Position numbers and translations under genes: made by a program
NCBI GenBank assembly: GCA_023440825.1
Contig: JAEXRL010000022.1
Span: 14,373-78,372 of the forward strand
DNA length: 64,000 nt
Source: Pseudomonadota bacterium
Lineage (GTDB): Bacteria; Pseudomonadota; Gammaproteobacteria; Burkholderiales; Burkholderiaceae_B
Direction of reading: 5' to 3'
Shown: positions 35,158 through 43,886 of the stretch, one piece after another
Numbering within the stretch: the first letter of the stretch is position 1
Layout: each line of letters opens with the position of its first letter
Notes under the pieces: model-generated
Seen by the model: only the letters and a program-made list of their open reading frames with translations
What the model was told of the DNA's origin: nothing
Databases searched by the model: none

Positions 35158-35880
35158 CTACTGATCAACACGCTTCAATATGGCCTTTAAGTCCAGGGTA
35201 TCGACATCGTGGCGTTCCAAAATCACACTACGCTCAATATCCAGCAAATGTGACTCCATCCACTGCTGGGCAGCAGCGATATCGTGTTGACGCAGCAGGT
35301 TCAAAATCTCGTGATGCTGACTAGGCGGACAACTGCACGATTGCGGACCACCAAACGTAGCAATCACCAATGAGGTTCTGGCTACCAGATCTTCCAATAA
35401 GTCTGCCAAGACATCATTGCCAGAAAGACGAGCCAAACGCACATGAAACAAGCCGGACAAGTAAATAGAACGACGTCTGTCATTGGCCGCCACGGCTGCA
35501 TCCTCCTGGCGCACAATATCTTCTATTTCGTGCCATTTATCCGTGCTGGCATGCTTGATCACATCCGCCATGACCCCCACTTCTACGATGCGTCGTGTCG
35601 CAAACAAGTCGCGAGCATCCTTAATGCTGGGTTGCGCAACGGACGCACCATAGTGCATACGTATATCCACTAATTTATCGTGCGCCAAGGCTTGCAAAAC
35701 CTTGCGTACGCTAGTACGGCTGACCTTGTAATTGTCTGCAAGCACATCCTCGGGAAGGCGCGTACCGGGCTCCAGATGGTGCTCTACGATTGCCTTATAT
35801 AAATGTTCATAGATCACTGCATCTTTACTTTCCCTACGGCCAAACCCTGTCGGCCCTGAAGATAGGCTAGCCTTGCTCAA
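35158..35880 (-). CDS. GntR family regulator, FadR/FCD subgroup
   Basis: 240 residues. GntR winged helix-turn-helix at 20-90 (YEHLYKAIVEHHLEPGTRLPEDVLADNYKVSRTSVRKVLQAL), then an all-helical FCD ligand domain with metal-binding-type histidines (HVRLARLSGN, then HHEILNLLRQHD). First gene of the racemase-permease run. Its own 5' region is crowded with TTGTATACAA-like palindromes, the general form recognised by FCD GntR proteins, so strong autoregulation is likely. Confidence 0.88.
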   Translation of the reverse strand: MSKASLSSGPTGFGRRESKDAVIYEHLYKAIVEHHLEPGTRLPEDVLADNYKVSRTSVRKVLQALAHDKLVDIRMHYGASVAQPSIKDARDLFATRRIVEVGVMADVIKHASTDKWHEIEDIVRQEDAAVAANDRRRSIYLSGLFHVRLARLSGNDVLADLLEDLVARTSLVIATFGGPQSCSCPPSQHHEILNLLRQHDIAAAQQWMESHLLDIERSVILERHDVDTLDLKAILKRVDQ

Positions 35881-35929
35881 GACGCCGCTCCTTTATACTT
35901 AATTTCATATAACCAACATCCATCTATAT

Positions 35930-35939
35930 ACGTATACAA
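35930..35939. promoter_or_regulatory. GntR operator-like site 1
   Basis: Shows GTATACAA, eight of ten matches to TTGTATACAA, 50 bases upstream of the GntR start codon. Confidence 0.45.
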
Positions 35940-35977
35940 CATAATTTATTTATGATTTTGTTTAATAGAGTTTATCG

Positions 35978-35999
35978 TTGTATACGATTATGTACACAA
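35978..35999. promoter_or_regulatory. GntR operator-like double site 2
   Basis: TTGTATACGA (nine of ten) followed two bases later by ATGTACACAA, which on the other strand is an eight of ten match to the same palindrome. The two copies are 12 bases apart centre to centre. Confidence 0.5.
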
Positions 36000-36108
36000 T
36001 AATTTGCTCGGTATTTTCCCTAGGCTAGAATAATTTCGCTGTAAAACAGGCAGTTATTGTAGAAAAAGCGCAAATCATCGCTGCTATTCGATCAAAATTC
36101 AGTTTTCC

Positions 36109-36118
36109 TTGTATACAA
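36109..36118. promoter_or_regulatory. GntR operator-like site 3, perfect palindrome
   Basis: TTGTATACAA, a perfect ten-base palindrome, about 230 bases upstream of the GntR gene and about 200 bases upstream of the acyltransferase gene. Confidence 0.55.
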
Positions 36119-36141
36119 CTATTGAAATATAAATTCTTATT

Positions 36142-36151
36142 TCGTATACAA
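36142..36151. promoter_or_regulatory. GntR operator-like site 4
   Basis: TCGTATACAA, nine of ten, 33 bases (about three helical turns) after site 3. A half site TTGTAT follows at 36158. Confidence 0.5.
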
Positions 36152-36320
36152 AGCTGCTTGTATCGTCTCTCATGCGTGTCGCGTATCACCCAAAAATACA
36201 GCGACAAGCCCTGCGCGAGCACACAAATAGCAATACTTGCTATGTTTTTTACGCACTTTTGTGTCAATTCAGAAAAACTCATCCGCTACCCTAGGACGTT
36301 CAATCTTGGTAGGAAGAGCG

Positions 36321-37325
36321 ATGCAATGGATGAATAACGCCCGTATTGTGGCGATTTTTGCCGTGGTCATGCTGCACGTAGCAGCCTACCCGGTGCTCAA
36401 TGCCGAGCTTGGCTCCACCAGCTGGTGGATTGCCAATGTGTACGACTCTGCGCTGCGCTGGTGTGTGCCTGTATTTGTCATGATCAGCGGTGCCTTGCTA
36501 CTGGAGCCGCGCACAGAAGGTCTTAAAACGTTTTACCGAAAACGCGCCACACGTGTGCTGCTGCCTTTATTGTTCTGGAGCCTCTTTTATGTAATATGGG
36601 CCAAACTCAAACACGGTGCCTATGGACATGACCCCAGCGACATTTCCATCTGGGAACGACTCAGTGCAGGCAAGCCCTATTTCCATCTGTGGTTTCTGTA
36701 CATGCTGGTCTTTCTATACCTGTTTGCCCCGTTTTTTCAAATAATGATCAAAGCCTGTAAGCCCAGACATCTATACTGGGCCTTGATATGTGGCTTTGCC
36801 CTAGCGGCACTGAACACCTTCTTGGGCAATCTAAGTACACGCGCCGATCCCTGGTTCTTTAATTGGTTTTTATTTTATGTGCCCTATTTCGTATTGGGCT
36901 ATGTGATCCGTCACACCCAATTACGTATCGCGCATGCTTACTTATGGCTGGGCCTACTCATCTCTGTAGCCGCTACGGCATGGGGTGTTTTTGCCCTGAG
37001 CACCCGCACCGACCTAAGCACAGGCACCTATTTTTACGACAATTTAAGCGTCACTGTCATTCCTATGTCTGCCTGCATCATCTTGCTGGTACGAGACTGG
37101 AATCGTGAGTTTATTCATCCACGCCTCACTCAGGTACTCAGCCAACTTACCCTCGGGGTCTACCTGCTTCATCCCATAGTGCTGGATATTGCTTATTACT
37201 TCGATATCAATGCACTCACGCTGCATCCTCTTTGGAGTATTCCCTTGCTGAGCTTGGCAACTTACATCATTACCTTAGGGTTAGTGGCCAGCCTGCAGCG
37301 CACCCCGTTGCGACATACTATGTAA
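36321..37325 (+). CDS. Acyltransferase family membrane protein (Acyl_transf_3)
   Basis: 334 residues with about ten hydrophobic segments. N-terminal NNARIVAIFAVVMLHVAAYPV carries the histidine of this O-acyltransferase family; MISGALLLEPRTEGLKTFYRKRATRVLLPLLFWSLFYV is the usual second block, and a C-terminal TLGVYLLHPIVLDI follows. Such enzymes acetylate or succinylate envelope polysaccharides. The ATG at 36321 is chosen for its AGGAAGAG ribosome site; the frame is open 84 bases further up. It seems to be a stand-alone gene. Confidence 0.82.
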   Translation: MQWMNNARIVAIFAVVMLHVAAYPVLNAELGSTSWWIANVYDSALRWCVPVFVMISGALLLEPRTEGLKTFYRKRATRVLLPLLFWSLFYVIWAKLKHGAYGHDPSDISIWERLSAGKPYFHLWFLYMLVFLYLFAPFFQIMIKACKPRHLYWALICGFALAALNTFLGNLSTRADPWFFNWFLFYVPYFVLGYVIRHTQLRIAHAYLWLGLLISVAATAWGVFALSTRTDLSTGTYFYDNLSVTVIPMSACIILLVRDWNREFIHPRLTQVLSQLTLGVYLLHPIVLDIAYYFDINALTLHPLWSIPLLSLATYIITLGLVASLQRTPLRHTM

Positions 37326-37430
37326 GCCGATTCTTTCGTCAGTCAGAACAATGACAATTATTTTTGGTACCCTATGGGCTTACGTGCGCCAGCCTGACGC
37401 GGCACAGCACAAACGACACAGGGAGCTCTT

Positions 37431-38123
37431 ATGCAGTTTGCGGCAATATTGTTTGATTGCGATGGTGTGCTGGTAGACAGCGAACCCATAACCATTACGG
37501 TATTGCGAGACATGCTCGCCGAACAAGGCTGGCACATGAGCTACGACGAGTGCTATGACTTATTTATTGGTAAGGCAACGGTGGATGAGCTGGCCTTAAT
37601 CCGCGAGCGCACTGGCAAGGCACTGGGCATGGAGTGGATACTGGAGTTCAGGCAACGGCGAAATCAAGCGCTCAGCGATACCGTCATGCCCATACCGGGG
37701 ATACACGGAGCCCTACAAGCTCTTAGCCAGCGCTACCCTGAGCGCCTGGCTTGTGCGTCGGGTGCTGATCGCGCCAAACTAAACTTGCAATTGGGCCAAA
37801 CCAAACTGCTGGATTTTTTTAATGGGCATATATACAGTGGGGCGGAAACCCCGCGTAATAAGCCACACCCAGATGTTTATCTGGCGGCGGCCCAAGGCTT
37901 GGGGGTGCCCGCCAGTCACTGCGCTGTGATCGAAGACAGTACTATTGGTACTCGCGCCGGAGTGGCGGCTGGCGCTACCGTCATTGCCTACTGCCCTGCC
38001 GGTCAGGAGGAACCGCTAAAGCAGGCAGGAGCGTTGTACACGTTCCGACGCATGGAAGAGCTACCCAAGGTCCTGCTTGCTATCGAGCAAGACCAAACGC
38101 AGCACAAAAGCGTAGAGCAGTAA
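37431..38123 (+). CDS. HAD-superfamily phosphatase (beta-phosphoglucomutase-like)
   Basis: 230 residues. HAD motif I is LFDCDGVLVDSE (residues 6-17), motif II LACASGAD, motif III lysine in ETPRNKPHPDVYLAAA, motif IV VIEDSTIGTRAGVAAG. The four-helix cap after motif I places it with GPH/YniC/pgmB sugar-phosphate phosphatases. CAGGGAG precedes the ATG. It is convergent with a small membrane protein, two bases apart. Substrate unknown. Confidence 0.88.
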   Translation: MQFAAILFDCDGVLVDSEPITITVLRDMLAEQGWHMSYDECYDLFIGKATVDELALIRERTGKALGMEWILEFRQRRNQALSDTVMPIPGIHGALQALSQRYPERLACASGADRAKLNLQLGQTKLLDFFNGHIYSGAETPRNKPHPDVYLAAAQGLGVPASHCAVIEDSTIGTRAGVAAGATVIAYCPAGQEEPLKQAGALYTFRRMEELPKVLLAIEQDQTQHKSVEQ

Positions 38124-38125
38124 AC

Positions 38126-38482
38126 TTAATCGTCTGAAAGCAAGTCGTCTTGGTGAAACTTATGCAGTACGCGATGCACAAAGGGCATCACTACAATGCT
38201 GACGGCAATCGCGTACGCTAGGCTAACATACACCCCATACAAGGCATAAAATAAACGCCCCCCCACACTGGCTGGCAACTTGCTCACACCTATGCCACCA
38301 ATAACCAAAGCCGCATCAATAGCCGCATCGTGCCAATGCACATCGTCCTCAAAGAACCAGTGCCCTAAGGCACCTACAATTAGGGTAAGGGTTATAAAAC
38401 CAATTGCCGCTAAAAAATGCAGGAAAGCGCGCCACCAGAACGCCCTCTTGGGCAGCATGACCTCATTTTTGTTTTCGTACAT
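38126..38482 (-). CDS. Small two- to three-helix membrane protein
   Basis: 118 residues; an ATG at codon 9 is an alternative start. Hydrophobic segments at about 20-42, 55-72 and 82-105, with a conserved-looking end VVMPFVHRVLHKFHQDD. This layout resembles small ion-channel-like proteins that lack a canonical selectivity filter: the loop before the last helix reads GGIGVSKLPASVGGRLFYALYG rather than TVGYG. No function can be assigned. It lies 26 bases downstream of the Mla-type lipoprotein gene and may be cotranscribed with it. Confidence 0.6.
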   Translation of the reverse strand: MYENKNEVMLPKRAFWWRAFLHFLAAIGFITLTLIVGALGHWFFEDDVHWHDAAIDAALVIGGIGVSKLPASVGGRLFYALYGVYVSLAYAIAVSIVVMPFVHRVLHKFHQDDLLSDD

Positions 38483-38508
38483 ATCACGCCTACACAGTAT
38501 TTAGAAGC

Positions 38509-39135
38509 TTAAGGTAAAGGCTGCGCCAAAATCCACTGCGCGATCTCGCGCGTCAAGGTATCACCCGCCACCCCAAATGCCCGCACCACATCTGTCACAG
38601 AGCTACCGTCTACTTTTTGCTCAATGCTAAAACGATGTGCCTGCATTAAGTGGGGCGAGCCACGACGTACATCACTCAGCCTGGCATCAAAACGTATCTG
38701 TACCACAGGCTGACCCTGTTGATACTGCACTTGAAAGAGCTCCAGATTACTGTCTAGTTCAAAATCGGCCTGTGCATTGTCTACATCCAGCACCACGCTT
38801 TTGAATTGCTGTATGTCACGCAAACCGCTGGCCAAGCGATTACGCAATAACACCGGCCCATTATCCATCCAGCGGGCTCCCTCATAGGCACTGACCTGAT
38901 TGCCATCGGGCAGCACAATAATGCGCGTGCTACCATGAGCCTGATCCGTATACGGAGCCACAATGCGTATCGAATAGTCGCGGGTCGGACTGGCCTGACG
39001 CGTGGCAGGCAAACGCTCTGCGGGTAACTGATACTGAGTCAGCACTACGGGCTCGGGTAATACCGAACACGCGCTAAGACCCAACAGCAACATGGCACTA
39101 AAGGTAATACCGCGTAAGCGAGACATGCCTGTCAT
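38509..39135 (-). CDS. ABC-type transport auxiliary lipoprotein (PqiC-like)
   Basis: 208 residues. Lipoprotein signal with lipobox LSAC near residue 22, then PEPVVLTQYQLP and YSIRIVAPYTD. Family members (PqiC/YmbA type) are outer-membrane lipoproteins that work with MCE-domain transporters. Start codon overlaps the mlaD-like stop by four bases, so it is translationally coupled. Last gene of the lipid-transport operon. Confidence 0.83.
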   Translation of the reverse strand: MTGMSRLRGITFSAMLLLGLSACSVLPEPVVLTQYQLPAERLPATRQASPTRDYSIRIVAPYTDQAHGSTRIIVLPDGNQVSAYEGARWMDNGPVLLRNRLASGLRDIQQFKSVVLDVDNAQADFELDSNLELFQVQYQQGQPVVQIRFDARLSDVRRGSPHLMQAHRFSIEQKVDGSSVTDVVRAFGVAGDTLTREIAQWILAQPLP

Positions 39136-40049
39136 GGTTGAAACTCCTGAATTCGTTCACGTCCTAAAAGAAAGCCACTAGGATTGTCTTCCAGACGTCC
39201 CCCTAATTGTCTTAAGGTGGCCAAAGTACGGCGAAACTCTCGCAAGGTAGGCTCTAATTCGGCCAAGCCCTGAGCGCCACGGCCCAACATATCACTATTA
39301 TCGGCCACTAGTTGATTTAACTGATCACTGACTTTGCTCAAACTGTTCAGGGTTTCTTGCATGGAATCCATGACCTGCTTACCTTGCTTATCCAGTAATG
39401 TCCGGGAATGATCAAAAAAACTACCCGCTTGTTCACCCGTCTTATTCAACTGAGCTATCAGTGCTGGCACATCATCACTGGCCGTAGACAGTTTACCTAG
39501 CACATGCTGCAACTGATCTAAGCTGGCGGTAACGTGTTCAGCATTTTCTGGTGACAGAATCGCATTTGCCCGATCAATCAGCGTGGATACATTACCGACT
39601 AATTCTTCGCCTCCGGACATTAGTTGGGCAATCGGGGAGGGCGTTGCCATAATCACCGGTACGCCATCGTCTTTAGCGCTTAAGGCTGGACTGTTGGGCG
39701 ATCCCCCACTTAGCTCAATCACAGACTGACCAGTAATACTAGTTAATGCCAGACGCGCACGCGTATCCTGCTTAATGGGTATCATGGTTTGCACGCTGAT
39801 ACGGGCCCTAACGTGACGCAAGTCTTGAGGGTCCAGGCTTAAGCCACGCACCTCTCCAACACGTATGCCGTTGTACTGCACGGCACTACCGCGCGATAAG
39901 CCCCGAACCGCCTCGGTAAAAATCACCTCATACTCGTTTACCTTGTCATCACTATTGGACTTGGACAGCCATAAGGCAAAAATGATCGCCCCGGCGGCGA
40001 CGATGACCGTGAATAGCCCGATCAACACATGGTGTGCACGCGGTTCCAT
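39132..40049 (-). CDS. MlaD-like MCE-domain protein
   Basis: 305 residues. One N-terminal membrane helix (HHVLIGLFTVIVAAGAIIFALWL), then an MCE domain (YEVIFTEAVRGLSRGSAVQYNGIRVGEVRGLSLDP) and a long helical C-terminal region, longer than E. coli MlaD. MCE proteins form hexameric rings that shuttle phospholipids across the periplasm. It shares one base with the ATPase gene stop and overlaps the lipoprotein gene. The long C-terminus suggests a needle- or tube-like extension as in PqiB/YebT, though with a single MCE domain. Confidence 0.88.
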   Translation of the reverse strand: MEPRAHHVLIGLFTVIVAAGAIIFALWLSKSNSDDKVNEYEVIFTEAVRGLSRGSAVQYNGIRVGEVRGLSLDPQDLRHVRARISVQTMIPIKQDTRARLALTSITGQSVIELSGGSPNSPALSAKDDGVPVIMATPSPIAQLMSGGEELVGNVSTLIDRANAILSPENAEHVTASLDQLQHVLGKLSTASDDVPALIAQLNKTGEQAGSFFDHSRTLLDKQGKQVMDSMQETLNSLSKVSDQLNQLVADNSDMLGRGAQGLAELEPTLREFRRTLATLRQLGGRLEDNPSGFLLGRERIQEFQP

Positions 40050-40846
40050 TATTGCTTCTCCCGTCTACTCTGAGCCTGAGCCGCAGCTCGGCCTCTGGGG
40101 CCTTGAAAATAAGCCTGTACCCATGGATTATCCAGTTGTTCCACAGTTTTTAATGTATCGTTAATCAACACACGCTTGTCCGATAAAACCGCTACACGAT
40201 CACAAATAGTATAAAGAGTGTCCAGGTCGTGAGTCACCAAAAACACTGTTAAACCCAATGCCGCGCGCAAGGTCAAAATTAATTGGTCAAACTCTGCCGC
40301 GCCGATTGGATCCAGACCAGCAGTAGGTTCATCCAAAAACAAGACATCCGGATCCAGCGCTAAGGACCGTGCCAGTGCAGCCCGCTTAATCATCCCCCCC
40401 GATAATTCGGACGGATATTTTTGCGCCGCACTGGCAGGCAAGCCAGACAGACCAATTTTCATGGCACCAATATGCTCGGCATCGGCCCGCGATAAGCCCG
40501 CGTGCTCAATCAGAGGCAAAGCAATATTTTCAACAACCGTTAAGGATGAAAATAAAGCACCCGCCTGAAACAGCACGCCCATGCGGCGCTCTACTTGTGA
40601 ACGCTCTTTGGCCGGCAGTCCACGCAGCTCTTTGCCCAGCACCGTGATATCGCCCGCAGCGGGGGGCAATAAGCCAATAATGGAGCGCAGCAACACCGAC
40701 TTACCTGTGCCTGAGCCTCCGACTACACCTAATATTTCACCGCGGCGTACATCCAAGTCCAGGTTTTCGTGTACCACATGAGTACCGAACTGGTTACGCA
40801 AACCGCGTACACAAATCACCGTATCTTCCGTGCAGTCCATTACCAC
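40049..40846 (-). CDS. MlaF-like lipid ABC transporter ATPase
   Basis: 265 residues. Walker A GGSGTGKS near residue 38, signature LSGGM, Walker B VLFLDEPTAGLDP, and a conserved H in VTHDLDTLY. LSGGMIKRAALARSLALDP is the typical MlaF/Ttg2A form. It overlaps the permease gene by seven bases. Together with the permease, MCE protein and lipoprotein it makes a complete trans-envelope lipid transporter. Confidence 0.9.
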   Translation of the reverse strand: MVMDCTEDTVICVRGLRNQFGTHVVHENLDLDVRRGEILGVVGGSGTGKSVLLRSIIGLLPPAAGDITVLGKELRGLPAKERSQVERRMGVLFQAGALFSSLTVVENIALPLIEHAGLSRADAEHIGAMKIGLSGLPASAAQKYPSELSGGMIKRAALARSLALDPDVLFLDEPTAGLDPIGAAEFDQLILTLRAALGLTVFLVTHDLDTLYTICDRVAVLSDKRVLINDTLKTVEQLDNPWVQAYFQGPRGRAAAQAQSRREKQ

Positions 40847-41982
40847 CCCATTTCCATGAAAAAGAGCGCTGCAATGGCGTCAATTAAGATCACCGTAAAG
40901 ATAGAATGCACCACTGCCATGGTAGTACGCTCACCCACAGACTGGGCACTGCCAACGACTTTAAACCCTTGCATACAACCAATCGTAGCGATTAAAAATG
41001 CAAAAATCGGCGCTTTACTCATACCCAGAAAAAATTGAGTTAAGCCAACATCGGCTTTAAACACACTCATAAACATCGTGGGACTGATGCCTAAGGTCAG
41101 TGCGCAGACCATCATGCCGCCAAAAATTCCTGCCACCATCCCGATAAAGGTGAGCAAAGGCAAGGCAATTAATAACGCAATAACACGAGGAACCACTAAG
41201 AGCAAAATGGGATCCAGGCCTAAGGCTCGCAAGGCATCAATTTCTTCATTGATCTTCATGGAACCGATCTGTGCTGTAAAAGCACTGGCAGTGCGCCCGG
41301 CCATTAAAATGGCTGTCAGCAGCACGGCAAATTCACGTAAAAACGAAAACGCAACCAGATCCACCGTATAAACCGTAGCCCCAAAGTCACTCAATATGGT
41401 AGCGCCCAGAAAAGCGACCACAGCACCTACCATAAAGGTCAGCAAGGCGATAATGGGGACCGCATTCAGTCCTGTTTCTTCCAGTTGCGCCACGATAGAC
41501 GTTACGCGCCACTGGGCAGGGCGCAGAAAATTGAAAAACCAGGTTTCTAAGGTTAAGCCAATAAACCCTAACAATTCCCGCACATTAGCAAAAAATCGCA
41601 CCGTGGCTGTACCAATATGGCTTAGCAGGACCAATATACCGGTAGGGCGAGTCGAAGGATCGTTAGGCACGGAGCCTTGTTGCCCAGTTTGTGCGACGGT
41701 ATCCAATAAACGCTGACGTTCGGGTGATAAACCTACAGCCTGCTGGAGTATATGCACGGCACGCTCGTACCCCAGCCAATCACACAATAACTGAGCACCA
41801 CTGGTGTCGATCGCATCCAGTCCGGTGAAATCAAGTTGCGCCTGATCTTCGCGAGCATAGGAACGTGTTTTTAACGCCGCTTGCAAGGCTTTGTAATGCG
41901 CAAGAGTCCACTGACCCTGCACATAAATATGCTGTGGAGAGCTGGTGTCAATACGCAGGAAATCAGGAGTGATGCTAGACAT
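40840..41982 (-). CDS. MlaE-type permease with N-terminal STAS domain
   Basis: 380 residues. Residues 1-100 form a STAS (MlaB-like) domain with LDFTGLDAIDTSGAQLLCDWL; the rest is an MlaE permease: ALLTFMVGAVVAFLGATILSDFG, LAVLLTAILMAGRTASAFTAQIGSMKINEEIDALRALGLDP and GVGERTTMAVVHSIF-like end (actual SVGERTTMAVV). In E. coli the STAS subunit MlaB is a separate protein that controls MlaF, so here the regulator is fused to the permease. First gene of the four-gene minus-strand lipid-transport operon. Confidence 0.88.
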   Translation of the reverse strand: MSSITPDFLRIDTSSPQHIYVQGQWTLAHYKALQAALKTRSYAREDQAQLDFTGLDAIDTSGAQLLCDWLGYERAVHILQQAVGLSPERQRLLDTVAQTGQQGSVPNDPSTRPTGILVLLSHIGTATVRFFANVRELLGFIGLTLETWFFNFLRPAQWRVTSIVAQLEETGLNAVPIIALLTFMVGAVVAFLGATILSDFGATVYTVDLVAFSFLREFAVLLTAILMAGRTASAFTAQIGSMKINEEIDALRALGLDPILLLVVPRVIALLIALPLLTFIGMVAGIFGGMMVCALTLGISPTMFMSVFKADVGLTQFFLGMSKAPIFAFLIATIGCMQGFKVVGSAQSVGERTTMAVVHSIFTVILIDAIAALFFMEMGW

Positions 41983-42063
41983 AGCAGTAGTCTAAAGTAT
42001 TTTTTCAGGCCAAGCACAAGTTTTGGATGTGCCCACGATAAGCTCTCTACACAGAGCTCCTCG

Positions 42064-42645
42064 CTACGCACTCAGACGGCTCAAGATCCGATACTGACTA
42101 CCTTGTTCAGTCGGTACCGAGACAATTAAATAGGCGTGCTTAAAATGGATGGTGACATCGGTCACGTCGAGCTGGGGGACAGGCTGGCCGGACGGATAAC
42201 GGCGTAACAAGGAAATGTGTGGCACGAAACGGCGCTCGCTACGAACCCAGCCTGTAGACTGCAACAATGCCCAAAGCTGCTCGTGAGCGTGCTGCAAAGC
42301 ATCAAGCTGCGGCTGTTGCATGGCGTTGGGCTCCAGCCAAAGCACGCCCGCTTTTTCAAATACTCCCAAGCCATTAAAGCTCAAGGTAAAGGGCTGCCAA
42401 TCCAGCTGCTGTAAGCGGGGCTGCAAAGACAATAATTGTTCTGGGGTGCTAGCTCCCATAAACGCTAAAGTTAAATGCATATGCTGAGCCTGCATAGCGC
42501 GTCCACCATAACGCTGCTGCATACGACTGGCCAGTTGTCCTAGATGCGCGCCCATCGCGGCATCGGGCCACCACGCCAGAAAACAGCGCCACTGTGCGTG
42601 TTGGTGCAAATCGTGCCAAGCCAAGCTATCCAATTGAGGTCTCAT
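42064..42645 (-). CDS. thpR: RNA 2',3'-cyclic phosphodiesterase (ThpR/LigT)
   Basis: 193 residues. Two HxTx-type motifs of the 2H phosphoesterase family are present: HLTLAFMG near residue 61 and HISLLRRY near 145. The usual start FLAWWPDAAMGAHLGQLA is also family-like. It opens 2',3'-cyclic phosphates on RNA ends in vitro in characterised members. It stands alone, divergent from the deacylase gene with a 74-base gap. Confidence 0.85.
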   Translation of the reverse strand: MRPQLDSLAWHDLHQHAQWRCFLAWWPDAAMGAHLGQLASRMQQRYGGRAMQAQHMHLTLAFMGASTPEQLLSLQPRLQQLDWQPFTLSFNGLGVFEKAGVLWLEPNAMQQPQLDALQHAHEQLWALLQSTGWVRSERRFVPHISLLRRYPSGQPVPQLDVTDVTIHFKHAYLIVSVPTEQGSQYRILSRLSA

Positions 42646-42719
42646 ACGGGATTTTCCCTAAAACCGTATATCATCATACGTAAACCGTGTTTCATTTTAC
42701 TTAGCCAGGAGACATCACC

Positions 42720-43886
42720 GTGAGCCCCGCCAGCCTGTCCTTACTACGCAAACTCGTCGCATTTAACACTATATCGCGCAACTCGAATCTAGAACTGATT
42801 CACTTTGTTCGCCAGTATCTACACGACCTGGGCATAGAAAGTCATTTGGTACCAAGTGCTTGCGGTCAAAAAGCGAATTTATACGCCAGCGTCGGGCCCA
42901 AGGTAGAAGGTGGAGTCGTACTGTCCGGCCATACGGATGTCGTGCCTGTAGAGGGACAAAGCTGGGATAGCGACCCCTTTGAACTCACGGAAAAAGAGGG
43001 CTTGCTGTATGGCCGCGGCACCTGTGACATGAAGGCATTCAGTGCCATCGCGCTTGGACTGGTGCCAGAAATGCTGGCCGCAAACCTGAAGCGCCCCATA
43101 CACTTTGCCCTGAGCTACGACGAAGAAGTAGGGTGCCTAGGTGCCCCAGCCATGATCGAGCGCCTACGTACACATATCCCTAAGCCCAGCGCCGTGATTG
43201 TGGGCGAGCCCACCAGCATGCGTGCTGTCGTGGCCCACAAGGGCATTACCGCTTTGCGTACGCGCGTGCGCGGTTATGAGGCGCACTCCAGTCAGCTACA
43301 GCGCGGTGTCAGTGCCGTGATGACAGCGGCCAGACTCATTAGCTTTATCGATGACATGCGTCTTGAGAATGCAGAGCTCGCAAACCCGAACAGTCCCTTC
43401 ACTCCACCCTACAGCACCTTGCACGTGGGCACTGTCCAAGGGGGAACTGCCATTAACATCATTTCACGTGATTGCGAATTTGTCTGGGATATTCGCTGTT
43501 TACCCGGCGATGACTGGCGCAACTATGTACAGCGCTTCCAAGACTACGCAGACAGCTTGCTACCAGCCATGCGAGCCATAGCACCCGAAGCAAATATAGA
43601 AACCGAAGTATTTGCCGACGCCCCAGGGCTGGAAGATCGCGGTGGCGCTGCCCAAGCTTTAGTGGCCGACTTACTAGGTGCTCACTACCACGATGTTGTG
43701 CCATTTGCTGCCGAAGCAGGACAGTTCCAAGCGGCTGGCTTTGATGTCGTCTTATGTGGCCCTGGCTCGATTGACCAAGCACACCAAGCCAATGAGTACA
43801 TTACCATTGAGCAAATAAGCCGTTGCGAACAGTTTTTACGCGATCTTATTCAACGCTTAAGTGACGATGCCCCAAGCGACTCGTAA
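42720..43886 (+). CDS. M20-family deacylase, ArgE type
   Basis: 388 residues from a GTG start with AGGAG nine bases upstream. M20 peptidase landmarks: VVLSGHTDVVPVEGQSWDSDPF (metal-binding His and Asp), GRGTCDMKAF, SYDEEVGCLGAP (catalytic and metal Glu), GEPTSMRAVVAHKG, and a C-terminal CGPGSIDQAHQANEYI. The closest family is acetylornithine deacetylase ArgE, which frees ornithine in arginine synthesis. The neighbouring P450, receptor and IclR genes mean a catabolic N-acyl substrate is also possible. Its last 37 bases overlap the convergent IclR gene. Confidence 0.83.
   Translation: MSPASLSLLRKLVAFNTISRNSNLELIHFVRQYLHDLGIESHLVPSACGQKANLYASVGPKVEGGVVLSGHTDVVPVEGQSWDSDPFELTEKEGLLYGRGTCDMKAFSAIALGLVPEMLAANLKRPIHFALSYDEEVGCLGAPAMIERLRTHIPKPSAVIVGEPTSMRAVVAHKGITALRTRVRGYEAHSSQLQRGVSAVMTAARLISFIDDMRLENAELANPNSPFTPPYSTLHVGTVQGGTAINIISRDCEFVWDIRCLPGDDWRNYVQRFQDYADSLLPAMRAIAPEANIETEVFADAPGLEDRGGAAQALVADLLGAHYHDVVPFAAEAGQFQAAGFDVVLCGPGSIDQAHQANEYITIEQISRCEQFLRDLIQRLSDDAPSDS

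Larger units (their letters stand above)
35881..36320. other. 440-base AT-rich divergent intergenic region
   Basis: Lies between the GntR gene (minus) and the acyltransferase gene (plus). Apart from the palindromes listed separately I see no supported small gene; two overlapping open frames of 70-85 codons on opposite strands lack ribosome sites. The local base composition is markedly AT-richer than the flanking genes. Confidence 0.5.
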
